Part shown: in pieces, positions 24,555-32,587 of the stretch
Numbering within the stretch: position 1 is the stretch's first letter
Layout: each line of letters begins with the position of its first letter
Source of the DNA: Chloroflexota bacterium
GTDB taxonomy: Bacteria > Chloroflexota > Dehalococcoidia > SM23-28-2 > RBG-16-64-32
Reading direction: 5' to 3'
Length of the DNA stretch: 53,292 nt
Assembly (NCBI GenBank): GCA_005882715.1
Contig: VBEI01000002.1
Span: forward strand, 1-53,292
Translations under genes and position numbers: made by a program
The notes under the pieces: generated by a model
Told to the model about the DNA's origin: nothing
What the model saw: the letters and a program-made list of their open reading frames with translations, nothing else
Databases searched by the model: none

Positions 24555-24773
24555 CTACCTGAAACGATAAGTAATCCTGCCCCGGGTCAGGTCATAGGGA
24601 GACAATTCCACCAGTACCTTGTCTCCGGGGAGGATCCTGATAAAGTGCATCCGAATTTTTCCGGACGCATGGGCCAGAACTCTGTGCCCATTTGCCAATT
24701 CTACACGAAACATCGCGTTTGGCAAATTCTCTTTTACCGTGCCTTCAACCTCAATCGACTCTTTTTTCGCCAT
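24555..24773 (-). CDS. infA: translation initiation factor IF-1
   Basis: The 72-residue S1/OB-fold protein reads MAKKESIEVEGTVKENLPNA ... GKIRMHFIRILPGDKVLVEL, of usual length. It binds the ribosomal A site during initiation. It is the first gene behind its own promoter (24823-24851), and follows a 300-base spacer after map. A GGGAGGTG purine run lies ~20 bases upstream of the start, farther than usual, so the true ribosome-binding site is not clear. Confidence 0.97.
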   Translation of the reverse strand: MAKKESIEVEGTVKENLPNAMFRVELANGHRVLAHASGKIRMHFIRILPGDKVLVELSPYDLTRGRITYRFR

Positions 24774-24822
24774 TCAGCGGGTAGTTTCCATCACCTCCCG
24801 GATTCGGCCATCCAAAAGAGAT

Positions 24823-24851
24823 ATTCTACTGAATGGGGAGAGTTGGGGCAA
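24823..24851 (-). promoter_or_regulatory. sigma-A-like promoter for infA-rpmJ-rpsM-rpsK-rpsD-rpoA-rplQ-truA
   Basis: On the minus strand there is TTGCCC (24851-24846), a 17-base spacer, then TAGAAT (24828-24823). The match to TTGACA-N17-TATAAT is good, and it lies ~50 bases ahead of infA. This fits a second transcription unit inside the ribosomal cluster. Confidence 0.6.
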
Positions 24852-25074
24852 CGGGTAGCAGCGAGGCGGAGCTGCGCTCGGCCATCCCGGACGGAGGTGG
24901 GGGACACCCCCCACACCCCCGGCCTGCGGCGCCTCGCTAGGCTTTGCGGGCGATCCGAAGCGTTGCGCTACCGCTGTTTGGCGAAGCCAGAGATTCCCTC
25001 CTGCGGCGGCTGGGCCTTCGCCAGCTCCCCGCTGCCGCCCGCCCCACCCCGCAAGCTCGGAATGATAGGGTGCG
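24852..25074. repeat. repeat-rich spacer between map and infA
   Basis: Read on the minus strand after the map stop: TCATTCCGAGC (25065-25055) and GGAATCTC (24997-24990) form another divergent copy of the dispersed repeat with those end boxes. A C-rich/G-rich palindromic tract (GGGGGACACCCCCCACACCC, from about 24899) follows toward infA. No gene is supported here; a long minus-strand open frame crossing into map is a shadow. Confidence 0.45.
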
Positions 25075-25830
25075 CTAAGGCAGCGTGAGGACTTCGGCTT
25101 CGCCGTCTGTGATGGCGAGGGTGTGCTCGAAGTGGGCGGAGAGGCTGCCGTCGAGGGTGCGGACGGTCCAGTTGTCGGCGTCGCGCTTGGTGCGCCAGTC
25201 ACCGACGTTGACCATGGGCTCGATCGCGATGACCATGCCGGGCCGGAGCACGGGGCCTGAGTCGGGGGTGCCATAGTTGGGGATTTGCGGGTCTTCGTGC
25301 ATCTGGCGGCCGACGCCGTGGCCGACGTATTCGCGGACGACGGAAAAGCCCTCCCCTTCGACCCAGGCCTGGATGGCGGCGCCGATCTCGCCGATGCGAG
25401 CGCCGCCACGGGAGGCGGCAATTCCTCGCCAGAGCGCATCGCGGGTGACATCGATCAGCTTTTGGGCCTGAGGCGCGAGTGTTCCGGCGCCGACCGTGAC
25501 CGCCATGTCGGCGACGAAGCCTTTGTGAGTGCAGCCGATGTCGATGCTAACGACGTCGCCTTCCGCTATTTCCCGGTCGCCGGGAATGCCATGGACGATC
25601 TCGTCGTTCACGGACACACAGATCGCGGCCGGATACGGCGGCTCCCCGTAGTTGAAGAACGTGGGAACGACGCCCCGTTTCTTGAACTCTCGGCGCGCAA
25701 TCTCGTCAAGCTCCCTCTCAATCACTCCCGGACGCACATGGCTCACGACGATTTCGAGAGTCTCCGCCAGGATGCGTCCGGCTTCCCGCATAAGTCCGAT
25801 TTCATCGCGGGACTTGACGATTATCGGCAC
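25075..25830 (-). CDS. map: methionine aminopeptidase type I
   Basis: The 251-residue protein removes the initiator methionine from nascent proteins. The two-metal site residues are in SIDIGCTHKGFVADMAVTVG (Asp, Asp), EYVGHGVGRQMHEDPQIPNY (His), AIEPMVNVG (Glu) and HFEHTLAIT (Glu). No N-terminal SH3 or zinc-finger extension, so it is the plain type Ia form. It starts at ATG 25830 overlapping adk by one base. Standard secY-adk-map order. Confidence 0.97.
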   Translation of the reverse strand: MPIIVKSRDEIGLMREAGRILAETLEIVVSHVRPGVIERELDEIARREFKKRGVVPTFFNYGEPPYPAAICVSVNDEIVHGIPGDREIAEGDVVSIDIGCTHKGFVADMAVTVGAGTLAPQAQKLIDVTRDALWRGIAASRGGARIGEIGAAIQAWVEGEGFSVVREYVGHGVGRQMHEDPQIPNYGTPDSGPVLRPGMVIAIEPMVNVGDWRTKRDADNWTVRTLDGSLSAHFEHTLAITDGEAEVLTLP

Positions 25831-26480
25831 TAGTGCTCCCCCTCGAGGCAGGCACGCACGGCGCGAGTGACATCTTCGACATCACCCTCACCGGGGGCCT
25901 CGCAGAGTTTTCCCTGCGCGCGATAGTAATCGAGCAGCGGTTCGAGGTTCTTAAGATTGACCTCGAGCCGCGTTCGTACCGCGTCGGGTCTGTCGTCCTT
26001 ACGCTGCTCCAGCTGGAAGCCGCAGTTATCGCACACGCCCGGTGTCTTAGGCGGCAGGCTGATCTCGTTGTAGACGGCGCCACAGTTCGGGCAGCTCCAG
26101 CGCCCGGACAGACGGCGGACGAGTTTGCCAGTGGCGACGGAAATGTAGATCGCGCGATCGATGCGCTTGCCGTCTCCGGCCAATGCTTCGTCGAGGGCGC
26201 GCGCCTGCTCGAGGTTTCGAGGGAAGCCGTCGAGCATGCAACCGCGCGCGCAATCGGGCTGTGAAATGCGGTCGAGCAGCATGCCGATCGTGATCTCGTC
26301 GGGGACGAGCCGGCCGCTTTCAACGAACGGCTGGGCTTTCTTGCCAAGCGCCGTGCCGAGACGGATGTTCTCGCGAAAGAGCTCTCCGGTGGTGACATGG
26401 GCGAGGCCGGTCTCGTTTTTGAGCAACGCCGCCTGGGTGCCCTTGCCGGCGCCCGGCAGGCCAAGGAGGATTACGTACAA
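25830..26480 (-). CDS. adk: adenylate kinase, zinc-type lid
   Basis: The 216-residue protein starts at TTG 26480, seven bases after the secY stop, directly before the family N-terminus YVILLGLPGAGKGTQAALL (P-loop). The frame is open upstream into secY but that part is not family-like. The AMP-binding LDGFPRNLEQA is present. The lid carries CPNCGAVYN and CDNCG, a four-cysteine zinc site common in Gram-positive and related enzymes. It makes ADP from ATP and AMP. Confidence 0.95.
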   Translation of the reverse strand: MYVILLGLPGAGKGTQAALLKNETGLAHVTTGELFRENIRLGTALGKKAQPFVESGRLVPDEITIGMLLDRISQPDCARGCMLDGFPRNLEQARALDEALAGDGKRIDRAIYISVATGKLVRRLSGRWSCPNCGAVYNEISLPPKTPGVCDNCGFQLEQRKDDRPDAVRTRLEVNLKNLEPLLDYYRAQGKLCEAPGEGDVEDVTRAVRACLEGEH

Positions 26481-26487
26481 CGGATGC

Positions 26488-27855
26488 CTAGCGGATGAAG
26501 CCTTCGTACTGGCGCATGAGCAGCTGGGCTTCGATCTGGCGGAGGGTGTCAAGAATGACGCCGACGACGATGATGAGACCGCTTGTCGTTATGCCAAGCG
26601 CGGTCTGACGGCCGCTCGTCGTACCGGCCCCCACAAGATGAGACGTGATGAAGGGGGCGACGGCGACGATGCCCAAGAAGAAGGCGCCGCCCCATGTGAT
26701 ACGCAGAAGGACGCGGTTGATGTAGTCCTCGGTCGGGCGCCCGGGACGGATTCCCGGGATGAACCCGCCCTGTCTCTGGAGGTTCTCCGCGAGATTTTGT
26801 TGCTGAAAGACGACGAGGGTATAGAAGAACGTGAACACGACGACGGTGACGAAGACGAAGGCCCAATACCAGACGTTACCGGGGTTGAAAGAGTTCTTGA
26901 GGAATTCCCCGGTGTTCGCCAGAAGGCTGTTGTCCGAGCTTTCCAGAGCGCTGCCTACGAAGGCCGGCATGATCACGATGGAGAATGCGAAGATGAGGGG
27001 AATCATCCCGGTGCTATTCACGCGCAAAGGGATATGTGTCTGACCGGACTGGCGGTACATGCGGCCTGAGCGAAAGACGCTCCGTGAGTACTGTACGGGG
27101 ATGCGGCGCTGCGCTTCCTGAAAAGTGACGATGAAGGCGACTAGGCCGACGATCATGATCGTGAGGAAGAAGGTGGCGGTGACGCCCTCGCCGGTACCGG
27201 TGTACAACCGCCCGCCGATGAACTGCGGCAGGCCGGCGATGATGCCGGCGAAGATGATGATCGAGATGCCGTTGCCGACTCCCTTCTCGCTGATCAGCTC
27301 GCCGAGCCAAACAAGAAACATCGTGCCGGCGGTCATCGTAATGATCGCGGAGAGCGTGGGTAAGGCGTCGGGGCCGGAAAGCGATGGCTGGGGGATGGCG
27401 CCCGGCGCAATGCTCTGGACGATGATGAGCTGCCCGTAGCCCTGCACGAAGGCCATAGGCACGGTCATCCAGTGCGTGTAGATGTTTAGCTGCTTGCGGC
27501 CCTGCTCGCCCTCCTTGGAGAGCGCCTGGAGGGCAGGCACGAGCGGCACCATCAGCTGCATGACGATCGACGAGGTTATGTAGGGATAGACACCCATCGC
27601 GACGACGCTCATGTGTGATAGCGCGCCCCCGCTAAAGATATTCATGAAACCGAGGACGGTGCTCTGCTTGAAGGCCTCATCGAGCTTCGACGGATCCACT
27701 CCCGGGACGGGGACATTGGAAACGAACCGGAAGATCACGATTAACCCGAACGTGAAGAGCAGCTTCTCGCGGATGTCCGGTTGGGCCATCGCGCTGATGG
27801 CCGCCTGAAGGAGCTGCGGACGCTGTGTCTGCTGCTGTCTACCCGCCGCTGCCAT
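26488..27855 (-). CDS. secY: protein translocase subunit SecY
   Basis: The 455-residue ten-helix channel protein starts at ATG 27855, with GAAGGTG just upstream; a GTG at 27864 is possible. Landmarks are PDIREKLLFTFGLIVIFRFV (helix 1), GGALSHMSVVAMGVYPYITS (plug region), QGYGQLIIVQ, EAQRRIPVQYSRSVF and the C-terminal loop RPTEDYINRVLLRITWGGAF. It forms the membrane pore with SecE/G. It overlaps rplO by 17 bases. Confidence 0.97.
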   Translation of the reverse strand: MAAAGRQQQTQRPQLLQAAISAMAQPDIREKLLFTFGLIVIFRFVSNVPVPGVDPSKLDEAFKQSTVLGFMNIFSGGALSHMSVVAMGVYPYITSSIVMQLMVPLVPALQALSKEGEQGRKQLNIYTHWMTVPMAFVQGYGQLIIVQSIAPGAIPQPSLSGPDALPTLSAIITMTAGTMFLVWLGELISEKGVGNGISIIIFAGIIAGLPQFIGGRLYTGTGEGVTATFFLTIMIVGLVAFIVTFQEAQRRIPVQYSRSVFRSGRMYRQSGQTHIPLRVNSTGMIPLIFAFSIVIMPAFVGSALESSDNSLLANTGEFLKNSFNPGNVWYWAFVFVTVVVFTFFYTLVVFQQQNLAENLQRQGGFIPGIRPGRPTEDYINRVLLRITWGGAFFLGIVAVAPFITSHLVGAGTTSGRQTALGITTSGLIIVVGVILDTLRQIEAQLLMRQYEGFIR

Positions 27856-28414
27856 CGTCTTCACCTTCGGGTGCGTCCTCGCCGGCTGGCGCTTGGGAAG
27901 CCTGGGACGCGTCTTCGTACTTATCGTTCGGGACGGAACCGCGGTCGTGAGGTTTTTTCTTCTTGCGTTCGCCCAGTTCGACGACGGTCCCGCCCGCTGC
28001 CTCGATCTTTTCTCTGGCGTTGATCGAAAAACTGTGAGCGTGTACGGTGAGCTTCTTGGTCAGATCGCCGGCGGCGAGGACCTTGACAGGCTTCCTCAGA
28101 CTGCGGAGGATACCCTTTTCCTTCAGGAGCTGGGGAGTGACCTCAGAGTCTTTGTCGAAGCGCTCGAGGACGATCAGGTTGACTGCCTGGTACTCTACGC
28201 GGAAGGGGTTCGTAAAGCCGCGGCGGAAGGGGAGCTTCTTGAAGAGCCGTGTCTGGCCGCCCTCGAAGAAACGGCGGGGCTTGTTGCCCGCTCGCGCCTT
28301 TTGACCCTTCAGGCCACGCCCGGCAAAGGTACCCTGGCCGGCGGCGTTGCCGCGGCCGACGCGCTTGCGGGCATGCCTCGCCCCCGGTGGGGGTTTCAAC
28401 TGGTGGGCTTGCAT
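27839..28414 (-). CDS. rplO: 50S ribosomal protein L15 with acidic C-terminal extension
   Basis: The 191-residue protein is ~40 longer than the usual ~147. The core is standard: LKPPPGARHARKRVGRGNAA, GRGLKGQKARAGNKPRRFFE and KILAAG-like VKVLAAGDLTKKLTVHAHSF. After ERKKKKPHDRG an extension rich in Asp, Glu, Gly and Ser follows, ending EGEDDGSGG. The extension partly overlaps the secY start region. Confidence 0.96.
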   Translation of the reverse strand: MQAHQLKPPPGARHARKRVGRGNAAGQGTFAGRGLKGQKARAGNKPRRFFEGGQTRLFKKLPFRRGFTNPFRVEYQAVNLIVLERFDKDSEVTPQLLKEKGILRSLRKPVKVLAAGDLTKKLTVHAHSFSINAREKIEAAGGTVVELGERKKKKPHDRGSVPNDKYEDASQASQAPAGEDAPEGEDDGSGG

Positions 28415-28605
28415 CAGTCCTGGGGGATCTCAGTCACCTCGACGAGGTGACGAACCTTTGTAATCATACCACGCAGGGGGCGGCTATCTTCCCGCTCAAC
28501 GCTCTGGCCAAGGCGCTTGAGTCCGAGCGCCTCGATCGTTCGTTTCTGGTTGTTTTGGTATCCAATCGCGCTCTTCTTCCAGGTGATACGAACCTTAGCC
28601 GCCAA
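28414..28605 (-). CDS. rpmD: 50S ribosomal protein L30
   Basis: The 63-residue protein starts at TTG 28605 (AAKVRITWKKSAIGYQNNQK), inside the last bases of rpsE. Family segments are RTIEALGLKRLGQSV and RGMITKVRHLVEV. The open frame farther upstream overlaps rpsE and is rejected. Its last base overlaps the rplO start. Usual rpsE-rpmD-rplO order. Confidence 0.95.
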   Translation of the reverse strand: MAAKVRITWKKSAIGYQNNQKRTIEALGLKRLGQSVEREDSRPLRGMITKVRHLVEVTEIPQD

Positions 28606-29131
28606 CAGACGCCTCCGGGGAGACAGCGCGGCGGCGTTCGCGGACCTCATCGGGCGAGCGCAGGCGGGACAGTGCAAGCATCGTCGCTTTCACGGTGTTG
28701 GCCGGGTTGTTGGAGCCGAGGGACTTAGCAACGGCATCCCTAACGCCCGCCATCTCAAGCACCGCGCGCACGCCGCCGCCGGCGATAAGGCCTGTGCCTG
28801 GAGGTGCGGGCTTTATGAGCACTCTGGCGGCGCCGAAGTGGACAAGGAGGGGGTGCGGCACCGTGGTACCGTTCAGCGGAACACTGATCATGTGCTTGCG
28901 GGCTATCGTACCGGCCTTGCGGATCGCCTCGGGCACTTCGGTGGCCTTGCCCATGGCGGCGCCGACTCGCCCGGCGGTATCGCCGACGACGACGATGGCG
29001 GTGAAGTGAAAACGCCTGCCGCCCCTCATCACCTTGGCGACACGGTTGATGAAAACAACCTTTTCGGTGAGTTCTAAGGCAGCGGCATCGACCCGGTCTC
29101 TCTTGGCGATGTATTTGCGTGGATTTGACAT
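28595..29131 (-). CDS. rpsE: 30S ribosomal protein S5
   Basis: The 178-residue protein has the double-stranded-RNA-binding-like N-terminal part (LTEKVVFINRVAKVMRGGRR) and the GTGLIAGGGVRAVLEMAGV segment typical of S5. It helps decoding accuracy in the small subunit. Usual length and place, 10 bases after rplR. Confidence 0.97.
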   Translation of the reverse strand: MSNPRKYIAKRDRVDAAALELTEKVVFINRVAKVMRGGRRFHFTAIVVVGDTAGRVGAAMGKATEVPEAIRKAGTIARKHMISVPLNGTTVPHPLLVHFGAARVLIKPAPPGTGLIAGGGVRAVLEMAGVRDAVAKSLGSNNPANTVKATMLALSRLRSPDEVRERRRAVSPEASVGG

Positions 29132-29141
29132 TAGCGGCTTC

Positions 29142-29510
29142 CTAGAATGTGAGTCCAGCTTTGCGGGCGGCCTCCGCGAACGCCTTCACGCGGCCGTGGT
29201 ACATGAACCCGCCGCGGTCGAAGACGACGGAGCCAATGCCTTTTTCCTTCGCTCTTTTGGCCAGCGCCTCGCCGACCAGCCCGGCAACTTCGCTCTTCTT
29301 TTTGCCATCGCGTACCGATTTGAGATCGGCTTCGAGGTCGCTAGCAGAGACGAGCGTGTGGCCCGCACTATCGTCAATGAGCTGTGCGTAAATGTGGTTC
29401 AGGCTGCGGAAGACGGCTAAGCGTGGCCGCTCGGTCGTACCCGTCAAGCGTTCACGGACGCGAAGGTGACGTCGCGCCCGGGCAGCGCGGGGTAGACGTG
29501 ACTTCTTCAT
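29142..29510 (-). CDS. rplR: 50S ribosomal protein L18
   Basis: The 122-residue protein starts at ATG 29510 (MKKSRLPRAARARRHLRVRE). Family segments: RPRLAVFRSLNHIYAQLIDD, GEALAKRAKEKGI and VFDRGGFMYHGRVKAFAEAA. It binds 5S rRNA. The frame is open upstream through rplF and that part is a shadow. Confidence 0.97.
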   Translation of the reverse strand: MKKSRLPRAARARRHLRVRERLTGTTERPRLAVFRSLNHIYAQLIDDSAGHTLVSASDLEADLKSVRDGKKKSEVAGLVGEALAKRAKEKGIGSVVFDRGGFMYHGRVKAFAEAARKAGLTF

Positions 29511-29520
29511 AGGTGCGTTC

Positions 29521-30066
29521 CTAGTGGGTCGCCTTGCCGGCTTTGCCGGCCTTGCGGCGCACGTATTCGCCAGTGTAGCGAATGCCTTTGCCCTTGTATG
29601 GCTCGGGTGGCCGGATCTTGCGAACGTCGGCGGCCGTTTGGCCGACCTGCTCCCTGTTGATGCCCTTGACGGTGATCTTGGAGGTACCTTCGACCTCGAA
29701 CTCGATGCCGGGCGGGGGCGGCACATTCACCGGATGCGAATAACCAATCGCCAGCACGAGGTTTCTGCCCTGCATCTGTGCTCGATAGCCGACGCCCTGG
29801 AGCTCCAGTGTCTTGCTGAAGCCGGCGGTGACGCCGGCGACCATATTTGCGACCAGCGAGCGGGTGAGGCCATGCATCGCACGGTGTCGGGGCTGCTCAC
29901 TGGGGCGGGAAACAACGATCTGTCCGTCCTTCTGCTCGATCCGCATTTCGCGATTGAGCTCGCGGCTCAGTTCGCCCTTGGGTCCCTTAACGGCGACGTG
30001 CGTGCCGTCGATGCGGATCTCCACCCCGGAAGGGATGGCGATCGGCATTTTCCCTACTCTCGACAT
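29521..30066 (-). CDS. rplF: 50S ribosomal protein L6
   Basis: The 181-residue protein reads MSRVGKMPIAIPSGVEIRID at its start and has the tandem L6 domains. The conserved GINREQVGQTAADVRKIRPP and YKGKGIRYTGEYVRRKAGK are near the C-terminus. It binds near the sarcin-ricin loop of 23S rRNA. Four bases after rpsH. Confidence 0.97.
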   Translation of the reverse strand: MSRVGKMPIAIPSGVEIRIDGTHVAVKGPKGELSRELNREMRIEQKDGQIVVSRPSEQPRHRAMHGLTRSLVANMVAGVTAGFSKTLELQGVGYRAQMQGRNLVLAIGYSHPVNVPPPPGIEFEVEGTSKITVKGINREQVGQTAADVRKIRPPEPYKGKGIRYTGEYVRRKAGKAGKATH

Positions 30067-30070
30067 CGGT

Positions 30071-30466
30071 TCACCACACGTAGCAAAGTACTTCGCCGCC
30101 CACGCCGCGGCGGCGGGCTTCCTTACCCGTCATGACGCCCTCCGGAGTAGAGAGGATAGCGACACCGAGACCTCCATAGACGCGCGGGATCTCGCGCTTG
30201 GCCGCATAGACGCGCAAGCCCGGGCGGCTTACGCGCTGGAGGCCCATAATGACCGGCTCGCGCGCGGGTGTATAAGCGAGATGGATGCGGACATTCTTGT
30301 GCGTACCCTCACTCCGGACCTCGAAGTCGCCGATGAACCCCTCGTTCTTAAGGACCTGAGCCAGCGCAACCCTAGTTTTGGAAGCGGGCATGTCTGTGTG
30401 GTCGTGGCGGGCAACGAGCGAGTTCCTGATCCTGGACAACATGTCGGCGATGGGATCGGTAACCAT
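30071..30466 (-). CDS. rpsH: 30S ribosomal protein S8
   Basis: The 131-residue protein starts at ATG 30466 (MVTDPIADMLSRIRNSLVAR). Family end: GGLGVAILSTPEGVMTGKEA. It binds the central domain of 16S rRNA, and in enteric bacteria represses the spc operon. Farther upstream open sequence lies in rpsZ and is rejected. Confidence 0.97.
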   Translation of the reverse strand: MVTDPIADMLSRIRNSLVARHDHTDMPASKTRVALAQVLKNEGFIGDFEVRSEGTHKNVRIHLAYTPAREPVIMGLQRVSRPGLRVYAAKREIPRVYGGLGVAILSTPEGVMTGKEARRRGVGGEVLCYVW

Positions 30467-30470
30467 AACG

Positions 30471-30659
30471 CTACCAGCTGGACTTCTGCACACCCGGGAT
30501 GTGGCCTTCCAGAGCGAACTTGCGGAAGCAGATGCGGCAGAGGCCGAACTTGCGGATGTAGGCGCGCGGGCGTCCACAAAGGCGGCAGCGGTTGCGGAGG
30601 CGGCCTGGGAACTTGGGGGGCTTGTTGAAGGTCTTCTCGTAAAGCGCCTTTCGCGTCAT
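30471..30659 (-). CDS. rpsZ: 30S ribosomal protein S14, zinc-type
   Basis: The 62-residue protein is the short C+ S14: RLRNRCRLCGRPRAYIRKFG and LCRICFRKFALEG hold the CxxC-CxxC zinc site. Its size and motifs separate it from the ~100-residue C- form. It lies between rplE and rpsH, as in Gram-positive and related phyla. Confidence 0.97.
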   Translation of the reverse strand: MTRKALYEKTFNKPPKFPGRLRNRCRLCGRPRAYIRKFGLCRICFRKFALEGHIPGVQKSSW

Positions 30660-30671
30660 CTGGTCCTCTAC

Positions 30672-31220
30672 CTAGCCTCGCCTGGCGAACGGCATGCCCA
30701 ACAACTCGAGCAGCCGCTGCCCCTCTTCGTCTGTCTTTGCGGTCGTGCAGATCGTTATTTGCATGCCGCGAATCTTGTCGATTTTGTCGTACTCGATTTC
30801 CGGGAAGATGACCTGCTCGCGGATGCCCAGGCTGTAGTTGCCCCGGCCGTCGAACGAGTTTGGAGACACGCCCTGAAAGTCGCGAATGCGGGGCAGAGCG
30901 GCGTTCAGCGTGCGGTCAAGGAACTCCCACATGTGATCGCCTCGGAGCGTGACCATGACGCCGATGGGCATGCCCTCGCGGAGCTTGAAGTTCGCTATCG
31001 ACTTCTTCGCCCGGGTAATCACTGGATGCTGGCCGGTAATTGTCGCGATGTCGGTGGAAGCGGCGTCGAGCGCCTTTGCGTTCTGGACAGCCTCCCCGGT
31101 GCCGACGTTCAGGGTCACCTTCTCTACGCGCGGCGCTTGCATGGCGTTAGCGTAGCCGAACTCCTTGACTAGAGCCGGTACGATCTCTTCCCGGTAGCGT
31201 TCTTTCAATCGCGGTGGCAT
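30672..31220 (-). CDS. rplE: 50S ribosomal protein L5
   Basis: The 182-residue protein starts at ATG 31220 (MPPRLKERYREEIVPALVKE). Family segments are VTLNVGTGEAVQNAK, GMPIGVMVTLRGDHMWEFLD and NYSLGIREQVIFPEIEYDKI. It binds 5S rRNA and contacts P-site tRNA. Sequence upstream in this frame overlaps rplX and is not used. Confidence 0.97.
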   Translation of the reverse strand: MPPRLKERYREEIVPALVKEFGYANAMQAPRVEKVTLNVGTGEAVQNAKALDAASTDIATITGQHPVITRAKKSIANFKLREGMPIGVMVTLRGDHMWEFLDRTLNAALPRIRDFQGVSPNSFDGRGNYSLGIREQVIFPEIEYDKIDKIRGMQITICTTAKTDEEGQRLLELLGMPFARRG

Positions 31221-31230
31221 CTGTTCTGTC

Positions 31231-31578
31231 CTAATCCTGGTTCGCGTCACAGCGCTTGCAGTAGCGCACTTTACGCCCATCCGCCTGCCGGCGGAAGCCG
31301 ACGCGGGCGGGTTTGCCACAGGAAGCGCAAACAAGCGCCGTGTTCGCCCACGATATGGGGGCTTCGCGGTCAACGATGCCGCCAGGCTTTTGAGGGCCGC
31401 GGGGCTTCATGTGCCGCTTGACCATGTTGATTCCGGTGACGATGAGGCGCGGCGGCCGCGGCTGACCGAGCTTGCTGATTTTGCCGGTACCGAGGAGCAC
31501 CTTGCGCACCTGCCCGGTGCGGCCCCTGTCCTTGCCTTTGGTTATGAGGACCGTATCATCGCGCTTAATCTTTTGCAT
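31231..31578 (-). CDS. rplX: 50S ribosomal protein L24
   Basis: The 115-residue protein has the KOW motif region (IKRDDTVLITKGKDRGRTGQ) and a C-terminal CASCGKPARVGFR ... RYCKRCDANQD four-cysteine knuckle that probably binds zinc. It is one of the first proteins in large-subunit assembly. Two bases after rplN. Confidence 0.97.
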   Translation of the reverse strand: MQKIKRDDTVLITKGKDRGRTGQVRKVLLGTGKISKLGQPRPPRLIVTGINMVKRHMKPRGPQKPGGIVDREAPISWANTALVCASCGKPARVGFRRQADGRKVRYCKRCDANQD

Positions 31579-31580
31579 TT

Positions 31581-31949
31581 CTACACGACCTCTGGCGCCA
31601 GCGAGACGATCTTCATGAAGTTGCGCTCTCTCAGCTCGCGAGCTACGGGCCCGAAAATGCGGGTGCCACGCGGGTTGAAGGCGTCCGAGAGGACCACGGC
31701 GGCGTTCTCATCAAAGCGGATATACGAGCCGTCGTTGCGCCGGTATGGCTGCGCGGCACGCACTACGACCGCGCGGACGACTTCGCCCTTCTTGACGCCG
31801 CCCATGGGAGTGGCCTGCTTGACAGAGGCGACGATAATATCGCCCACGGTGCCGTAACGACGCCGGGAGCCGCCGATAACCTGAATGCACATCAGTTGCC
31901 GGGCGCCGGAGTTGTCGGCCACCTTGAGGCGGGAGTAAGACTGAATCAA
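31581..31949 (-). CDS. rplN: 50S ribosomal protein L14
   Basis: The 122-residue protein starts at TTG 31949 (MIQSYSRLKVADNSGARQLM), overlapping the rpsQ stop (TTGA). Family segments: VIGGSRRRYGTVGDIIVAS, GEVVRAVVVR and TRIFGPVARELRERNFMKIV. It sits at the subunit interface. Standard length; the TTG start coupled to the preceding stop may set its yield. Confidence 0.97.
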   Translation of the reverse strand: MIQSYSRLKVADNSGARQLMCIQVIGGSRRRYGTVGDIIVASVKQATPMGGVKKGEVVRAVVVRAAQPYRRNDGSYIRFDENAAVVLSDAFNPRGTRIFGPVARELRERNFMKIVSLAPEVV

Positions 31950-32587
31950 GAGGGCTGCTCCTCTGCCGACTCTTCAGCAGCCTCTGCCGATTCTTCAGCG
32001 GCCTCCGGCGGTTCTTCGTCGGCCTCCGGCGGTTCTTCAGCCTTCTCTGCCGGCTCTTCCGGGGCCTCTTCTTGCTCTTCGCCGGCCGGCTCCTCGGCTT
32101 CGGCCTCGACGGCTTCGATTTCGGGTACCTCTTCGGCCACCTCGACCTCCTCGGGCACAACGGCTTCGGCCGCAGGACCAGCGACCGCTTCCGCGGGGAC
32201 GGTCTCTTCGCTCTTGGCCTTCGCGCCACCGCGCGGCCTAGGTGCCTCTTCGATTTCCGGCTCTTCGGGCTTAACCTCGCCCAACAACTCGAGGTCGATC
32301 GATTCCGGCGCCACTTCAGGAAGCTCCGCTCGAGTCAGGACTTCGAGCAGGCGCCAGCGCTTGCGCCGAGAGATAGGCGCGGCCTCGATGATGCGGACGC
32401 GGTCTCCCAACTGCGCTTCCTCAGCCTCGTCGTGAGCCATCAGCCGGCGTACGCGGCGTACTGTCTTCTTGTACAAGCGGTGGCGGAAGTTGGCCTCGAC
32501 GGCGACGACGACCGTTTTCTGCATCTTGTCGCTGACGACGGTGCCGTCGCGGACTTTGCCGCGCAGGCCGCTCTGCTTGGCAGTCAT
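31946..32587 (-). CDS. rpsQ: 30S ribosomal protein S17 with ~125-residue acidic tail
   Basis: The 213-residue protein is more than twice the usual ~85. Residues 1-~88 are a normal S17 OB-fold: LRGKVRDGTVVSDKMQKTVV, YKKTVRRVRRLMAHDE and GDRVRIIEAAPISRRKRWRL. The rest is a low-complexity tail, about one third glutamate, with Ala, Pro and Val and very few hydrophobic aromatic residues. Its end is made of 7-residue repeats (EEPPEAD, EEPPEAA, EESAEAA). The tail is in frame with no stop or slippery site, so it is predicted to be translated. S17 binds the 5' domain of 16S rRNA; a negative tail should stay off rRNA. It overlaps both neighbours by 4 bases. Confidence 0.95.
   Translation of the reverse strand: MTAKQSGLRGKVRDGTVVSDKMQKTVVVAVEANFRHRLYKKTVRRVRRLMAHDEAEEAQLGDRVRIIEAAPISRRKRWRLLEVLTRAELPEVAPESIDLELLGEVKPEEPEIEEAPRPRGGAKAKSEETVPAEAVAGPAAEAVVPEEVEVAEEVPEIEAVEAEAEEPAGEEQEEAPEEPAEKAEEPPEADEEPPEAAEESAEAAEESAEEQPS
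31968..32051 (-). repeat. 21-bp tandem repeats in the rpsQ tail
   Basis: Four consecutive 21-base units (31968-31988, 31989-32009, 32010-32030, 32031-32051) differ at a few positions and encode the 7-residue acidic repeats of S17. Degenerate units extend farther toward the S17 core. This fits growth of the tail by in-frame repeat slippage. Confidence 0.75.

Noticed and set aside
24774..25451. 225-residue minus-strand frame running from map into the map-infA spacer
   Set aside because: It is an alternative frame of map followed by repeat sequence; no protein-like signature.
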